Part shown: positions 24,422-34,432 of the stretch, one piece after another | Numbering within the stretch: the first letter of the stretch is position 1 | Layout: every line of letters begins with the position of its first letter | Source of the DNA: Deinococcus sp. Leaf326 | GTDB taxonomy: Bacteria > Deinococcota > Deinococci > Deinococcales > Deinococcaceae | Assembly (NCBI RefSeq): GCF_001424185.1 | Contig: NZ_LMOM01000026.1 | Span: 13,718-58,404, forward strand | Reading direction: 5' to 3' | DNA length: 44,687 bases | The notes under the pieces: generated by a model | The model's input: the letters and a program-made list of their open reading frames with translations, nothing else | Told to the model about the DNA's origin: nothing | The model's database searches: none | Program-made: the position numbers and the translations under genes

Positions 24422-25267
24422 GGAGGTCTCAGCTCCGGTTCCCAAAGCGGCTAGCGAGCGCTCGACCGTCATGGCGGCGCGGGTGCCGGCGCCCACGCTC
24501 GTGGCGAGCTGGCGGTACACGTAGTCGCTCACGTCGCCGGCCGCGAACAGCATCGGCACGCTCGTGTAGATCTCCTCGGTGACTTCCACTGTGTCCCAGA
24601 TGAACTTCATCTTGGGGTGCGCGAAGGCGCGGGCCTGGGCCACCTTGTTGGCCCGCAGGCTGTCGCGGCGGTGGATCAGCGTGACCTCGTCGGCGAATTT
24701 GGTCAGGAACAAGCCTTCCTCGACGGCCGCGTCACCGCCGCCCACCACGACCACCTTCTTGCCGCGGTAGAAGAAACCGTCACAGGTGGCGCAGGTGCTC
24801 ACGCCGCGCCCCCAGAACTCTTCCTCACCGGGCACGTTCAGGCGCTTGGGGTTGGCGCCGGTCGCCAGGATCACACTCTTGGCGCGGTACTCGCCGCCGT
24901 ACCCCGCCACCGTGAAGGGATAGGGGTGAGACGTGGGGTCGTGGCGGATGCCCTGCACCTCGTCCATCTCGATCTTCGCGCCGAACTTCTCGGCCTGCTG
25001 CTGCATGCGCTGCGCGAGTTCCATGCCCGGAATCGGATCGGGGAAGCCAGGGTAGTTCTCGACCTCCTCGGTCTGGGCGATCTGGCCGCCGGGCAGCCCC
25101 TTTTCCAGAATGACGGTCGAGAGGTTGGCGCGGCCCGTGTAGATGGCCTGGCCGCCGGGCAGCCCCTTTTCCAGAATGACGGTCGAGAGGTTGGCGCGGC
25201 CCGTGTAGATGGCCGCCGTCAGGCCGGCGGGACCGCCACCGATGATGGCGACATCGTAGGTCTTCAT
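24413..25267 (-). CDS. trxB: Thioredoxin reductase, rearranged and probably inactive
   Basis: The 284-residue frame keeps the FAD loop [20 protein letters not shown], the redox motif CATC in [13 protein letters not shown], the NADPH loop [16 protein letters not shown] and the end [20 protein letters not shown]. It has two lesions. A 22-codon block is duplicated in tandem right after the FAD loop. About 45-50 residues usually found between KFIWDTVVEE and the DG..V.. end segment are missing (the text jumps to [17 protein letters not shown]). The normal length is about 315-325. It ends the ars operon, where thioredoxin would regenerate ArsC. AGGAGGT lies 5 bases before the ATG. Confidence 0.8.
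   Translation of the reverse strand: MKTYDVAIIGGGPAGLTAAIYTGRANLSTVILEKGLPGGQAIYTGRANLSTVILEKGLPGGQIAQTEEVENYPGFPDPIPGMELAQRMQQQAEKFGAKIEMDEVQGIRHDPTSHPYPFTVAGYGGEYRAKSVILATGANPKRLNVPGEEEFWGRGVSTCATCDGFFYRGKKVVVVGGGDAAVEEGLFLTKFADEVTLIHRRDSLRANKVAQARAFAHPKMKFIWDTVEVTEEIYTSVPMLFAAGDVSDYVYRQLATSVGAGTRAAMTVERSLAALGTGAETSLV
25082..25213. repeat. 66-bp perfect tandem duplication inside trxB
   Basis: The unit at 25082-25147 is repeated exactly at 25148-25213. It keeps the frame and doubles 22 codons next to the FAD-binding loop. Perfect identity suggests a recent slip or an assembly error. Confidence 0.92.
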
Positions 25268-25268
25268 T

Positions 25269-25985
25269 TCAACCTCCTCGCCCAGTTCGGAGCTGCTGGG
25301 CTTCTTTCGCGCCGTGATACGCATGCTCTTCCGCCCAACGGGCTGCTGCCTCAACGTTGTAGGGGATTCGGCGGAACGAGACGCTCCAGCAGCCTGCTTC
25401 CCCTTCCAGCAGCACCCAGCGGGCCGAGGGGTGACCATCCTTCTGACGACTGACGGCGCCCGCATTGACCACCGTGAGGGCACCGATCTGCCGAATATGC
25501 TCCAGGTGGGAGTGACCGACGATGATCACCCTCGCCTCCTTGATGTCTCCCAGGCGCGCCAGCACCTGCTCGTCACTGGCCCAGGCTTTCTGCTCGCGCA
25601 GGAGATAGGTCCAGGCACTCTCGGGCGTGCCGTGCGCCGCCAGGACTTGACCGTCCGCCAGAGCAACGGAGGTGGGGAGCCCCGCGACGTAGGCCCCCGC
25701 ACCTTCAGGCAGCTGTTCATGGAGCCACGTCAACATCTCGCGCTTCTCTGTGGTCTCGCTCAGGACTTCCCCCAGGCGTTCATCCGTGTTTCCCCGGACT
25801 TCCAGCACGCCGTGCTCCGCTTTAAGCGCTTGTTGCACCTGCCATGCCCCAGCGGGGTCCGCGCCACCGAAGAGTTGGTCCCCAAGGTTCACCCAGGCGT
25901 CCGGTTCACACCGCTCGATATCCTGTACCACAGCATCCAGGGCGAACCGATTCCCGTGGACATCCCCAAACACTGCAATTTTCAT
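25269..25985 (-). CDS. Calcineurin-like metallophosphoesterase in ars operon
   Basis: A 238-residue metallophosphoesterase. The metal-binding blocks are [16 protein letters not shown] (D-x-H), [13 protein letters not shown] (GDxx), VRGNTDERL (GNxD/E), LAAHGTPES and [14 protein letters not shown] (GHSH). These enzymes hydrolyse phosphodiesters or phosphomonoesters with two metal ions; the substrate is unknown. Its ATG at 25983-25985 overlaps the arsC stop as ATGA, with GGAGG upstream, and it ends 1 base before trxB, so it belongs to the operon. Such a gene recurs in some Deinococcus ars operons, but its role in arsenic handling is not established. Confidence 0.88.
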   Translation of the reverse strand: MKIAVFGDVHGNRFALDAVVQDIERCEPDAWVNLGDQLFGGADPAGAWQVQQALKAEHGVLEVRGNTDERLGEVLSETTEKREMLTWLHEQLPEGAGAYVAGLPTSVALADGQVLAAHGTPESAWTYLLREQKAWASDEQVLARLGDIKEARVIIVGHSHLEHIRQIGALTVVNAGAVSRQKDGHPSARWVLLEGEAGCWSVSFRRIPYNVEAAARWAEEHAYHGAKEAQQLRTGRGG

Positions 25986-26419
25986 GCCTGTTCCTCCACC
26001 CACCGTCGCACTTGCGCGTCGATCTCATTGCGAACTCGGCGGAACACTTCGAGCCGCTCCGCCTCGCTGCCTGTCGCCGCGGCAGGGTCCTCGAAGGGCC
26101 ACGCTTCCCGCTTGAACGCGAACGGGAAGATCGGGCAGTTGCGTTCTGCGCGGTCGCAGACGGTGATGACGTGGGTGAAATGGCCCTTCAGGAGTGGAGT
26201 GGTGCTCTTCGGGTTCAGATGAGCGGTGGGAAATCCAGCTTCCTGCAGGACGCGCACGGTCAGCGGATTGAGGAGACCGGGTTCCAGCCCGGCAGACGTC
26301 ACCTCGAAGCGCTCACCCCCATGATGTTCGAGCAGAACCTGGGCCATCTGGGAGCGGGCCGTATTCCCGGAGCAGATAAACAGGACGCGGGGTTTGCTGG
26401 TGGGGTCGTTCTGGGTCAT
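25982..26419 (-). CDS. arsC: Thioredoxin-type arsenate reductase (copy 2)
   Basis: A 145-residue LMW-phosphatase-fold reductase. The P-loop is FICSGNTARSQMA (C-x5-R). The resolving region HVITVCDRAERNCPIFP carries the two further Cys used in the disulfide cascade, and WPFEDPA is typical. It reduces arsenate to arsenite with thioredoxin. AAGGAG lies 8 bases before the ATG at 26417-26419. It follows arsB and overlaps the phosphoesterase. Two different arsC genes flank arsB here. Confidence 0.92.
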   Translation of the reverse strand: MTQNDPTSKPRVLFICSGNTARSQMAQVLLEHHGGERFEVTSAGLEPGLLNPLTVRVLQEAGFPTAHLNPKSTTPLLKGHFTHVITVCDRAERNCPIFPFAFKREAWPFEDPAAATGSEAERLEVFRRVRNEIDAQVRRWVEEQA

Positions 26420-26445
26420 ATCGGTGCTCCTTCTGGATCAGGGAG

Positions 26446-27747
<1,302 letters not shown>

Positions 27748-27750
27748 GAC

Positions 27751-28212
<462 letters not shown>

Positions 28213-28221
28213 GCGCGCAAG

Positions 28222-28542
28222 CTAACATACCGATTTCGGTTGATGTGTCAGGTGAGATGACTCAGGGAAGAGGTCCACCAGCAATTGACCACCCAGGCGG
28301 AAGAGGGGCTCCCGGTTCAAGGTGTAGTACATGTTCTTGCCGCGCTGCTCGGACGTCACCAGCCCCGCCTCTTTGAGGATGTTGAGGTGGTAGGAGACCT
28401 TCGATTGGGGCAGATTCAGGAGGGCCTCCAGGTCGCAGACGCAATGCTCGCCCAGAGCGAGGTGGCGGACGAGGTCATAGCGCGTGTCCTGGGCGAGCGC
28501 CTTGAGCTGGTCGAGTACGGAGGGCGCGGTCAGCGTGATCAC
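28222..28542 (-). CDS. arsR: ArsR-family repressor heading the ars operon
   Basis: A 106-residue winged-helix repressor with the arsenite-sensing Cys pair in GEHCVCDLEALLNLPQSK, the recognition helix KVSYHLNILKEAGLV and the wing EQRGKNMYYTLN. It starts with GTG at 28540-28542; no ATG is in frame. It is the first gene of arsR-arsC-arsB-arsC-phosphoesterase-trxB and should repress them all. It is a different lineage from the ArsR at 21364. Confidence 0.9.
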   Translation of the reverse strand: MITLTAPSVLDQLKALAQDTRYDLVRHLALGEHCVCDLEALLNLPQSKVSYHLNILKEAGLVTSEQRGKNMYYTLNREPLFRLGGQLLVDLFPESSHLTHQPKSVC

Positions 28543-28806
28543 CCATCCAGTCTAATCGGTTATCTCCCGTTCTGTAGAATGATTCTTTGAGCTGAAGTGA
28601 ATGGGAGAACCGCCCTGGCTGATCCATCAGGAGGTCACCGCGTGGTCAATGCCCAGGTGTGACTTCCCGAGCGCATGACGTCGCCCAGATCTGTGCAGAT
28701 GGTGTGACGAGAGAGGACCTGAAGGAGCACATCGAAAGTACGCTCTGTCTAATGGCAGATCATCGAGAGGCAGGATGACTTCATAACGCGGTGGAGCAGC
28801 TTCGAA
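28543..28806. other. Intergenic region between helicase 2 and ars operon
   Basis: This gap should hold the ars promoter near 28543-28600, but I see no clear -35/-10 pair. A frame at 28659-28778 (GTG start, 39 residues ending LKEHIESTLCLMADHREAG) looks protein-like and may be a gene remnant; there is no ribosome site. Nothing else was recognised. Confidence 0.3.
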
Positions 28807-30495
28807 TTAGCTGGCCTGGGCGGTGACGGTCTCTTCGTGGCGGACGAGCGCTTCGGGAATGAGGCTGCCGGGGTCCTCGCCGTCCTGGGGGCGGACGATC
28901 CGCAGGCTTTTGCGGGCGCGAGTGAACGCGACGAGCATCACGCACCGCTCGGCTTCCTGTGCCTGCGGCGTCTTGGCTCGCGGATGCGGCAGCAGTTCTG
29001 GAGCAACGATGTAGATGTGGTCGGCTTCCAGCCCCTTGGCGCCGTGGATGGTCGCTAGGACGACGCTCTCCTCGGGCTTGCCCCGGAATAGGCGGCGGAT
29101 GTCGTCGATCAGTTCCCCGAGGGTCTGTGCCCCGCCCTGCTCGAGCACCAGACTGAGCACGGAGATCTTGTCGGCGAGGCCGGCAAGTTGCATGTCAGCC
29201 GGCCGCCCATCGCGCTCAGCCCGGCGCAGCATCTTCTTGTACAGGAACTCTCCGTAGGCGTTGATCTTCTCGAACATCTCCACGAGGGCCAGGCCGTCAC
29301 TGGCTTTCGTACGGTCCACCTTCTGCCCGTCCCAGGTGGCTGCGTCCCGGGCGAAGGCCACGAGCGTCCGGGAGAGGTCCCGGCCCTGGATGAGTGCGGG
29401 GGTGCCCTGACGGATGAGGTCATAGCAGACGGTCACGAGGGGCGCGTTCTCCCGGCACAGGATCAGGTCTCCAATCTGGGCGCGGCGGATGAGGTCGTCG
29501 TGCTCGATGTCCTCCAGCACACCGTCGACCGCCTGGGGCGCGGGTTCGATGTTGTCGGTGTAGGGCGCGGCGAAGGCGACGTGATTGGCTGGGCAGCGGT
29601 AGCAGATGGACAGGGGCCGGCGCTCAGCCCCGAACAGCTCGGCGAAGTGGTCAATGGCGTTGGCGTCGGCGCCCTTGAACGAGTAGAGCGACTGGCGCTG
29701 GTCGCCTACACCCACGATGCGACTCTCCGGCGTGGTGGCCGCCTGCAGGAGGCTGAGGCTGGCCCGGTCGAGGTCCTGAAGCTCATCCACCAGGAGGTAG
29801 CGGTAAGGCTGGGCGAGCCGCCAACCGAAGACGCTCGGTGCGAGGGTCTGATCGAGGAAGCTGACGATCTTTTCGTCCTGGAGTATCTTCAGTCCCTGCC
29901 GCAGCACGCGCAGGGTGAGTTGGTACAGCGCGGTCTCCGCGCCCAGGACCGGGGCGTCCACGCCGATCATGACCTCGATCCACTCGTCGCGGGGGATGTT
30001 CAGGCCCAGGTTGTGCCCCACGTGGAGCTCGGTGCAGGCCGTGAGACGCTCGAGCAGGTCCCGGCGTTTGGCGGGCGAGGGAATCTTCTCGTCGTCCACG
30101 ATGCGCCGGATGAGGTCCTCGTACTTTTTCGGCTCGAACTGCAGGCCTTCGATGTTCTCCTTGCAGATGAGCTGGCCGAGGCTGTTCACCGTGCGGATGT
30201 CGAAGATGTCGGGCAGGACCTTCTTCAGGGCTTTGACGATTTTCGTGTTGAAGGCCAGGAATACGGCCTTCTCGCCCTCGGGGAGGAGCTCGTCCTGGAG
30301 GATGATCTCCGCGAGCATCTGGAGCAGGGTGGTCTTGCCGCTGCCAGGTGCGGCGTCCACACACATGGCGCGCAGACCAGCCCGGAAGTCGTCCCGGATG
30401 ACCCGTTGATAGGTGTCGGGTTCGGGGAGGGGCTTGCTCTTCTTGGTGCGGGCGGCCCGCGAACGGGCGTTGTCGATGTGCTCGAAGAGGCTCAT
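28807..30495 (-). CDS. UvrD-like superfamily 1 helicase (helicase 2)
   Basis: A 562-residue helicase with Walker A DAAPGSGKTT (about 47-56), motif Ia FLAFNTKIVKALKK, motif II LVDELQDLDRA, motif III VGVGDQRQSLYSFKGADANA, motif IV SICYRCPANHV, motif V TIHGAKGLEADHIYIV and motif VI VAFTRARKSLRIV. It is related to helicase 1 over the motor but lacks the long C-terminal extension. It probably unwinds DNA 3'-5' in repair or plasmid upkeep. The ATG at 30493-30495 lies 12 bases from a hairpin and has AGGAG. Its 3' end is duplicated as the relic at 20479. Confidence 0.88.
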   Translation of the reverse strand: MSLFEHIDNARSRAARTKKSKPLPEPDTYQRVIRDDFRAGLRAMCVDAAPGSGKTTLLQMLAEIILQDELLPEGEKAVFLAFNTKIVKALKKVLPDIFDIRTVNSLGQLICKENIEGLQFEPKKYEDLIRRIVDDEKIPSPAKRRDLLERLTACTELHVGHNLGLNIPRDEWIEVMIGVDAPVLGAETALYQLTLRVLRQGLKILQDEKIVSFLDQTLAPSVFGWRLAQPYRYLLVDELQDLDRASLSLLQAATTPESRIVGVGDQRQSLYSFKGADANAIDHFAELFGAERRPLSICYRCPANHVAFAAPYTDNIEPAPQAVDGVLEDIEHDDLIRRAQIGDLILCRENAPLVTVCYDLIRQGTPALIQGRDLSRTLVAFARDAATWDGQKVDRTKASDGLALVEMFEKINAYGEFLYKKMLRRAERDGRPADMQLAGLADKISVLSLVLEQGGAQTLGELIDDIRRLFRGKPEESVVLATIHGAKGLEADHIYIVAPELLPHPRAKTPQAQEAERCVMLVAFTRARKSLRIVRPQDGEDPGSLIPEALVRHEETVTAQAS

Positions 30496-30507
30496 GAGGG
30501 GGCTCCT

Positions 30508-30527
30508 ACCCCGTCAGGGGTGAGGGA
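30508..30527 (-). repeat. Start-proximal hairpin element 6
   Basis: ACCCC GTCA GGGGT GAGGGA on the plus strand, 12 bases upstream of the helicase 2 ATG and 8 bases from the topA stop. An A-T pair replaces a G-C pair, keeping the stem. Confidence 0.6.
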
Positions 30528-30535
30528 CAAGCGCA

Positions 30536-32599
30536 TCAGGACTTCCGCCTGGAGGGGGTGCCCGAGGTGCTGGCCTTCTTCCGGGGGCTGGCGGTGCTGT
30601 CGCGTTTCTTCCGGGGGGTCGTGCTGCCCTTGCGCTTGGCCGGCGCGGTCGGGGCACGACCCGGGCTTTCCTCGGTTCGGCGCGTACTCTTGGCGCCGGG
30701 CTTCCAGGTGCCGGCAAGGAGAGCGGGGATGCTGCGCTCGTCGAGATCCTCGGGCAGCAACTCGACGGGCAGCAGCGCGGCCCCTTCAGCGGTGCGCAGG
30801 GTGACCTGACCGTCCCGGACCTCGAAGACGGCCTCGCGGCCAGGGACCTTGATCCGCGGCGAGGTGCGCTGAGCACCCGCGATGGCGGGCTTCAGCGCAT
30901 CACGCCACACCCGGTCGAGGTAGTCGAGGCGCTTCAGTTCCCCGTTTGCTATGGCGTCGAGGTCCTGCTCCATCTGCGCGGTGAACCGGGCGTCGACGAG
31001 TTGCGGAAGCTGCTTCAGGAGGTACAGGGCCACACACAGCCCCAGAGGCGTGACGTGCAGCTTGCGGGCGCGGATCGCCACATAGTTGCGGCTCAGCAGG
31101 GTCTTGAGCGTGCTGGCATAGGTGCTCGGGCGACCGATGCCGGCCTTTTCCATGAGCTGCACGAAACTGCCCTCGCTGAAGCGGGCGGGGGCGCTGCTCT
31201 TCTTCTCCTCCGCCTTGACGCCGCTGAGGGGCGCGCGCTGCCCCACCGTGAGGGCGGGGAGGGCCTGATCGTCCTCGTCCTTCTGGTCATCGTCGTACAG
31301 GGCGGTGAAGCCGCGCCGGGTCAGGCGGGTGCCCGTCGCGCCCAGCGTGACCACGCCGGCCTGAAGGGTGATGGTGGTCTTCTCGCCGAGGGCGTCCTGC
31401 ATCTGACTGGCAACGGTGCGGGTGTAGATCAGGGTGTAGAGCGCAAGCTCGTCGCCGTTCAGGCCGGTGGCTTCCGGGGCGAGGAAGGCGCCGGCGGGTC
31501 GGATGGCCTCATGGGCCTCCTGGGCATTCGAGTTGCGGGTGGCGTACTGTCGGGGACTTGGGGACAGGGCGTCCTCGCCGAAGCGCTCAGCGACGGCCGC
31601 GCGGGCGAGCTGCAAGGCCTCGTCGGAGAGCGCCGGGCTGTCCGTGCGGATGTAGGTCACCAGACCCTGCTCATAGAGCGACTGGGCCGCGCGGGTGACG
31701 GTCTCGACGCCCAGATGCAGCCGGGCACCGGCGGCCTGCTGCAAGCTGGAGGTCGTGAAGGGGGGCGGTGGCCGTCGGGTAATGGGGCTGACCTCGATGC
31801 TCGTGATCTCCGCTTCTCGGCCTTCCAGATACCCGCGCAGGCCTTCAGCCTTCTGGGCATCGAGCTGGGCGACCTCGAGGCCTTCCTTGAGCTGACCCTG
31901 GGCAGTGAAGCTGGCAGCCGTGGCTAGCGGGAGACCCCGAATGGCCTGCACGCTCGCGTTGAAGGGGGGCGTAGTGCCCACACGGGCCGTCACGCGCCAG
32001 TAGGCCGAGGGGATGAAGCTCAGGCGGGACTGTTCGCGTTGAGCGAGCAGCATGAGCGCGGCAGACTGGACTCGCCCGGCAGACTGTGGGCCCCCGATGG
32101 CGTCCCACAGGAGCGGTGAGACTCCATACCCTGCGAGGCGGTCGAGGATGCGCCGGCTCTCCTGGGCGGCCACGAGCGCGAGGTTGATCGGGCGGGGGTT
32201 CTGAATAGCCTTCTGGATGGCGGTCTTGGTGACTTCCTGGTACGTGACTCGGCGGGCGTCCTTGAGGCCGAGAACGACGCTGAGGTGCCAGGCGATGCTC
32301 TCCCCTTCCCGGTCGGGGTCGGAGGCGAGGTAGACGTCTCCTCCAGCGGCCTTGGTCGCGGCGCGCAGGTCGGTGAGGACCCCGGTCTTGGCGCGGGCGA
32401 CGTACAGGGGGGTGTACCCGGCGTCGACATTGATGCCGAGACGAGCCCAGGCCTGATCGCGGTACTTCTCAGGGATGTCGGCCTTGGTGGCGGGGAGGTC
32501 ACGCACGTGGCCGAAGCAGGCCTTGACGGTCCAGTCCCGGCCGAGGTAGGAGGCGATCTGCTTGGCTTTCTTGGGGGATTCGACGATCAGGAGTGGCAT
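30536..32599 (-). CDS. topA: Type IA DNA topoisomerase I
   Basis: A 687-residue enzyme. The Toprim domain carries LLIVESPKKAKQIASYLG and the acidic triad in LASDPDREGESIAWHL. The core shows QSAGRVQSAALMLL, and the catalytic Tyr316 lies in GLVTYIRTDSPALSDE. It relaxes negatively supercoiled DNA. Zinc-finger repeats found at the end of many TopA proteins are absent; instead the last 50 residues are Lys/Arg/Ser/Pro-rich, a likely DNA-binding tail. The ATG at 32597-32599 has GGAGG 7 bases before it. It is probably an extra plasmid copy. Confidence 0.92.
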   Translation of the reverse strand: MPLLIVESPKKAKQIASYLGRDWTVKACFGHVRDLPATKADIPEKYRDQAWARLGINVDAGYTPLYVARAKTGVLTDLRAATKAAGGDVYLASDPDREGESIAWHLSVVLGLKDARRVTYQEVTKTAIQKAIQNPRPINLALVAAQESRRILDRLAGYGVSPLLWDAIGGPQSAGRVQSAALMLLAQREQSRLSFIPSAYWRVTARVGTTPPFNASVQAIRGLPLATAASFTAQGQLKEGLEVAQLDAQKAEGLRGYLEGREAEITSIEVSPITRRPPPPFTTSSLQQAAGARLHLGVETVTRAAQSLYEQGLVTYIRTDSPALSDEALQLARAAVAERFGEDALSPSPRQYATRNSNAQEAHEAIRPAGAFLAPEATGLNGDELALYTLIYTRTVASQMQDALGEKTTITLQAGVVTLGATGTRLTRRGFTALYDDDQKDEDDQALPALTVGQRAPLSGVKAEEKKSSAPARFSEGSFVQLMEKAGIGRPSTYASTLKTLLSRNYVAIRARKLHVTPLGLCVALYLLKQLPQLVDARFTAQMEQDLDAIANGELKRLDYLDRVWRDALKPAIAGAQRTSPRIKVPGREAVFEVRDGQVTLRTAEGAALLPVELLPEDLDERSIPALLAGTWKPGAKSTRRTEESPGRAPTAPAKRKGSTTPRKKRDSTASPRKKASTSGTPSRRKS

Positions 32600-32638
32600 G
32601 AGGGTGCCTCCGGAAGAGCAACGAGCGAGGCCATAGGA

Positions 32639-32655
32639 TTATGTTAGCAACAGAA
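32639..32655 (+). promoter_or_regulatory. Weak RDRM-like 17-mer upstream of topA
   Basis: TTATGTTAGCAACAGAA matches the Deinococcus radiation/desiccation response motif TTATGTCATTGACATAA at 12 of 17 positions, 39 bases upstream of the topA ATG. The second half-site is poor, so it may be chance. If real it would bring topA under DdrO control. Confidence 0.25.
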
Positions 32656-32826
32656 CGAGTCGGGATGCCTCAGAACATACGGGACACGGCAGGGTCATGG
32701 GTAGGCAGGAACGACATGGAGGGTGGATCGGCATCTCTCCACTGTGGGGGGCGTTCTGGTTGGCCGGTGGGGTGCCGGCCTGCTTCCGGGGACTGTGAAG
32801 GCGTTCTCCTCCTGCCGGGACAGCAG

Positions 32827-32852
32827 AAAAGGGGACCCCAGACGGGGCCCCC
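32827..32852 (-). terminator. Rho-independent terminator after ddrB
   Basis: On the minus strand GGGGGCCCC-GTCT-GGGGTCCCC (one G-U pair) is followed by four U, starting 10 bases after the ddrB stop. It separates ddrB from topA; the remaining 200 bases before topA hold no gene. Confidence 0.8.
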
Positions 32853-32861
32853 AAGGGTGGT

Positions 32862-33332
32862 TCAATCAGCAGCGTTGGCCTGCGGCTGGGCGACCAGGCT
32901 CGCCTTCCCGGCGTACCGCTCCTGGCGCTTGCCGCCTCGGAAGATGCACAGCGAGACGTACTCGAAGTCGCCGTCGGCCTTCTCCCGCACGCTGGGGGGG
33001 TCGGTGTTCTTGGCCCCCCGGCTGTACTTGATGGCGGCCGGAAGTTTGATCTTGCGGCTGTCCACCGCTTCGAGTTCCCGGCGGCGATAGGCGTGCCCAC
33101 GGTGCATGACCATGATCTCACCCTCGCTGTTCCTGAATGGCCGCGCACCGATGAGGGACCAGTTGAAGTCGGCTTCGTTGTCGTAGGGGAACACGTAGCC
33201 CCCACTGGGGACCTCGCCACTGGTCCAGCCGCGCGCGCCGTAATAGGCCTGGACTTCGAGGAGTTTGTCGGGGCTGGGCACCTCGACGGTGACTTTGGCG
33301 CCGAGATCGGTCCTGAATTCAAGTTGCAACAT
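32862..33332 (-). CDS. ddrB: DdrB-family single-stranded DNA-binding protein
   Basis: A 156-residue protein that matches DdrB, the Deinococcus-specific single-strand DNA-binding protein made after radiation. Typical blocks are LEFRTDLGAKVTVEVPSPDK, YYGARGWTSGEVPSGGYVFP, WSLIGARPFRNSEGE, HRGHAYRRRELEAVDSRKIK, LPAAIKYSRGAKNTDPPSVR and YVSLCIFRGGKRQERYAG. DdrB anneals strands and helps reassemble broken DNA. The copy stops soon after the folded core; chromosomal DdrB has a longer disordered tail with an acidic end. The ATG at 33330-33332 lies 12 bases from a hairpin and has no clear Shine-Dalgarno. Confidence 0.88.
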   Translation of the reverse strand: MLQLEFRTDLGAKVTVEVPSPDKLLEVQAYYGARGWTSGEVPSGGYVFPYDNEADFNWSLIGARPFRNSEGEIMVMHRGHAYRRRELEAVDSRKIKLPAAIKYSRGAKNTDPPSVREKADGDFEYVSLCIFRGGKRQERYAGKASLVAQPQANAAD

Positions 33333-33344
33333 GTTCTGGATCTT

Positions 33345-33365
33345 CCCGCGTGAGCGGGAGAGGGA
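33345..33365 (-). repeat. Start-proximal hairpin element 7
   Basis: CCCGC GTGA GCGGG, then AGAGGGA, on the plus strand, 12 bases upstream of the ddrB ATG and 7 bases from the previous stop. Confidence 0.6.
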
Positions 33366-33372
33366 CGGAGCC

Positions 33373-33609
33373 CTACATCAACTCAAACGGTGCAGGCCTC
33401 GTCGTGATGAAGGCGAGCAGTTCCCCCGTCACGGGCTGGTAGAGCCCGACGCTCCGGTCCGTGAGTCGGGTGGCGAGGACTGGCGTGTGCGGTAGGACGT
33501 GAAACTCGGCCATGACCTGCGCGGCCTCCTGTCCGGCCTGGGTGGCGTCCATCGCACTCAGGCGGATGGCCAGGGCGCCGTTCCGCCAGCGGCACTCGAA
33601 GTCGATCAT
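33373..33609 (-). CDS. Unknown 78-residue protein
   Basis: A small cytosolic-looking alpha/beta protein (MIDFECRWRNGALAIRLSAM; VLATRLTDRSVGLYQPVTGE). No family was recognised. The ATG at 33607-33609 overlaps the stop of the upstream gene as ATGA, so it is translated by coupling and lies in an operon with that gene and ddrB. Confidence 0.65.
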   Translation of the reverse strand: MIDFECRWRNGALAIRLSAMDATQAGQEAAQVMAEFHVLPHTPVLATRLTDRSVGLYQPVTGELLAFITTRPAPFELM

Positions 33610-33983
33610 TCTTCGTCCGGCGTGGAGAGCGTCGCCGCGATGCCCTGGATGGCCCGGATGATGTTCTGGGCGATGTCCTCGTCGTGGGCGTAGACAGCGA
33701 GCCGGTTGTGGCCGAAGCGGTAGGTCCGGGCGAGTTGGTCGAGCTCCTGGCGCAGCGGGCTGGTCTTGTCCTTATAGCCGGCGCGCAGGTAGGCCAGGTG
33801 CGTTTCGGCGAGCTGGAGGCGGGGGATGGTCTGGCAGCCCTGGCGTGGGGTGCAGGAGAAGGCGCCCCCCAGGAGGCTGCCGGGGTGGGCGGAGTATTCG
33901 AGCTGGGCGGTGCTCTCGCGGCGCCGGGGGGTGATGATCTGGATAGGGGGCGCGGGGCGCTGGGTCGGCGAGTGGAGATTCAT
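33606..33983 (-). CDS. Unknown 125-residue protein
   Basis: Begins at ATG 33981-33983, 12 bases from a hairpin, with only a weak AGAGG. The first 45 residues are Pro/Arg/Ser-rich and probably disordered. The rest is helical (RLQLAETHLAYLRAGYKDKT; QELDQLARTYRFGHNRLAVY; IIRAIQGIAATL). No family was recognised. It overlaps the 78-residue gene by 4 bases and follows VapC by 35 bases. Confidence 0.65.
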   Translation of the reverse strand: MNLHSPTQRPAPPIQIITPRRRESTAQLEYSAHPGSLLGGAFSCTPRQGCQTIPRLQLAETHLAYLRAGYKDKTSPLRQELDQLARTYRFGHNRLAVYAHDEDIAQNIIRAIQGIAATLSTPDEE

Positions 33984-33995
33984 GCTCTGGCCTCT

Positions 33996-34017
33996 GCCCC
34001 GGTCACGGGGCGAGGGA
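33996..34017 (-). repeat. Start-proximal hairpin element 8
   Basis: GCCCCG GTCA CGGGGC GAGGGA on the plus strand, 12 bases upstream of the 125-residue gene and 1 base from the vapC stop. Stem, loop and flank are identical to the copy at 36484. Confidence 0.62.
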
Positions 34018-34018
34018 T

Positions 34019-34432
34019 CTAAAGCAACAGGAGTTTGGGAAAGCCCTGACGGTAGTGCTGAGGATCGAGGGTGAACAGGACCGCGCCGAGTTGCTGCGCA
34101 TGTGCCCCGATCAGGAAATCGATCAGCAGTCGCCGGGGAAGGCCTCCCCCGCTCTCTCGACGGCGGCGGCTGTAGGCACGGTAAGCCGAGGATGCGGCGG
34201 TCCACATGCTCACGGACGTGTTCCAGTCCACCTCGATAGGCACGGACTTCAGGAAGGCCTCCAGATGCTCGGCCCGCATGTCAGGGGCGGCCAGGAGTTC
34301 GGCGTACACACTGGCATGGACGCAGAGGGAGCCTTGCGCAGCGGCCTGGATGAGCTGCCCTCCCAAAAGGACTGCGCCCGGCTCATCGCGGAGCAGGGCG
34401 CTGATGACGTTCGTGTCGACGCAGGTGATCAT
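34019..34432 (-). CDS. vapC: PIN-domain toxin (VapC type)
   Basis: A 137-residue PIN-domain protein. Acidic residues of the nuclease site are seen in MITCVDTNVISALLRDEP (Asp6), VYAELLAAP (Glu), LIDFLIGAHAQ (Asp) and LFTLDPQHYRQ (Asp). VapC toxins cut specific RNAs and are held by a partner antitoxin. The start overlaps the antitoxin stop as ATGA. It probably stabilises the plasmid by killing or arresting cells that lose it. Confidence 0.88.
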   Translation of the reverse strand: MITCVDTNVISALLRDEPGAVLLGGQLIQAAAQGSLCVHASVYAELLAAPDMRAEHLEAFLKSVPIEVDWNTSVSMWTAASSAYRAYSRRRRESGGGLPRRLLIDFLIGAHAQQLGAVLFTLDPQHYRQGFPKLLLL

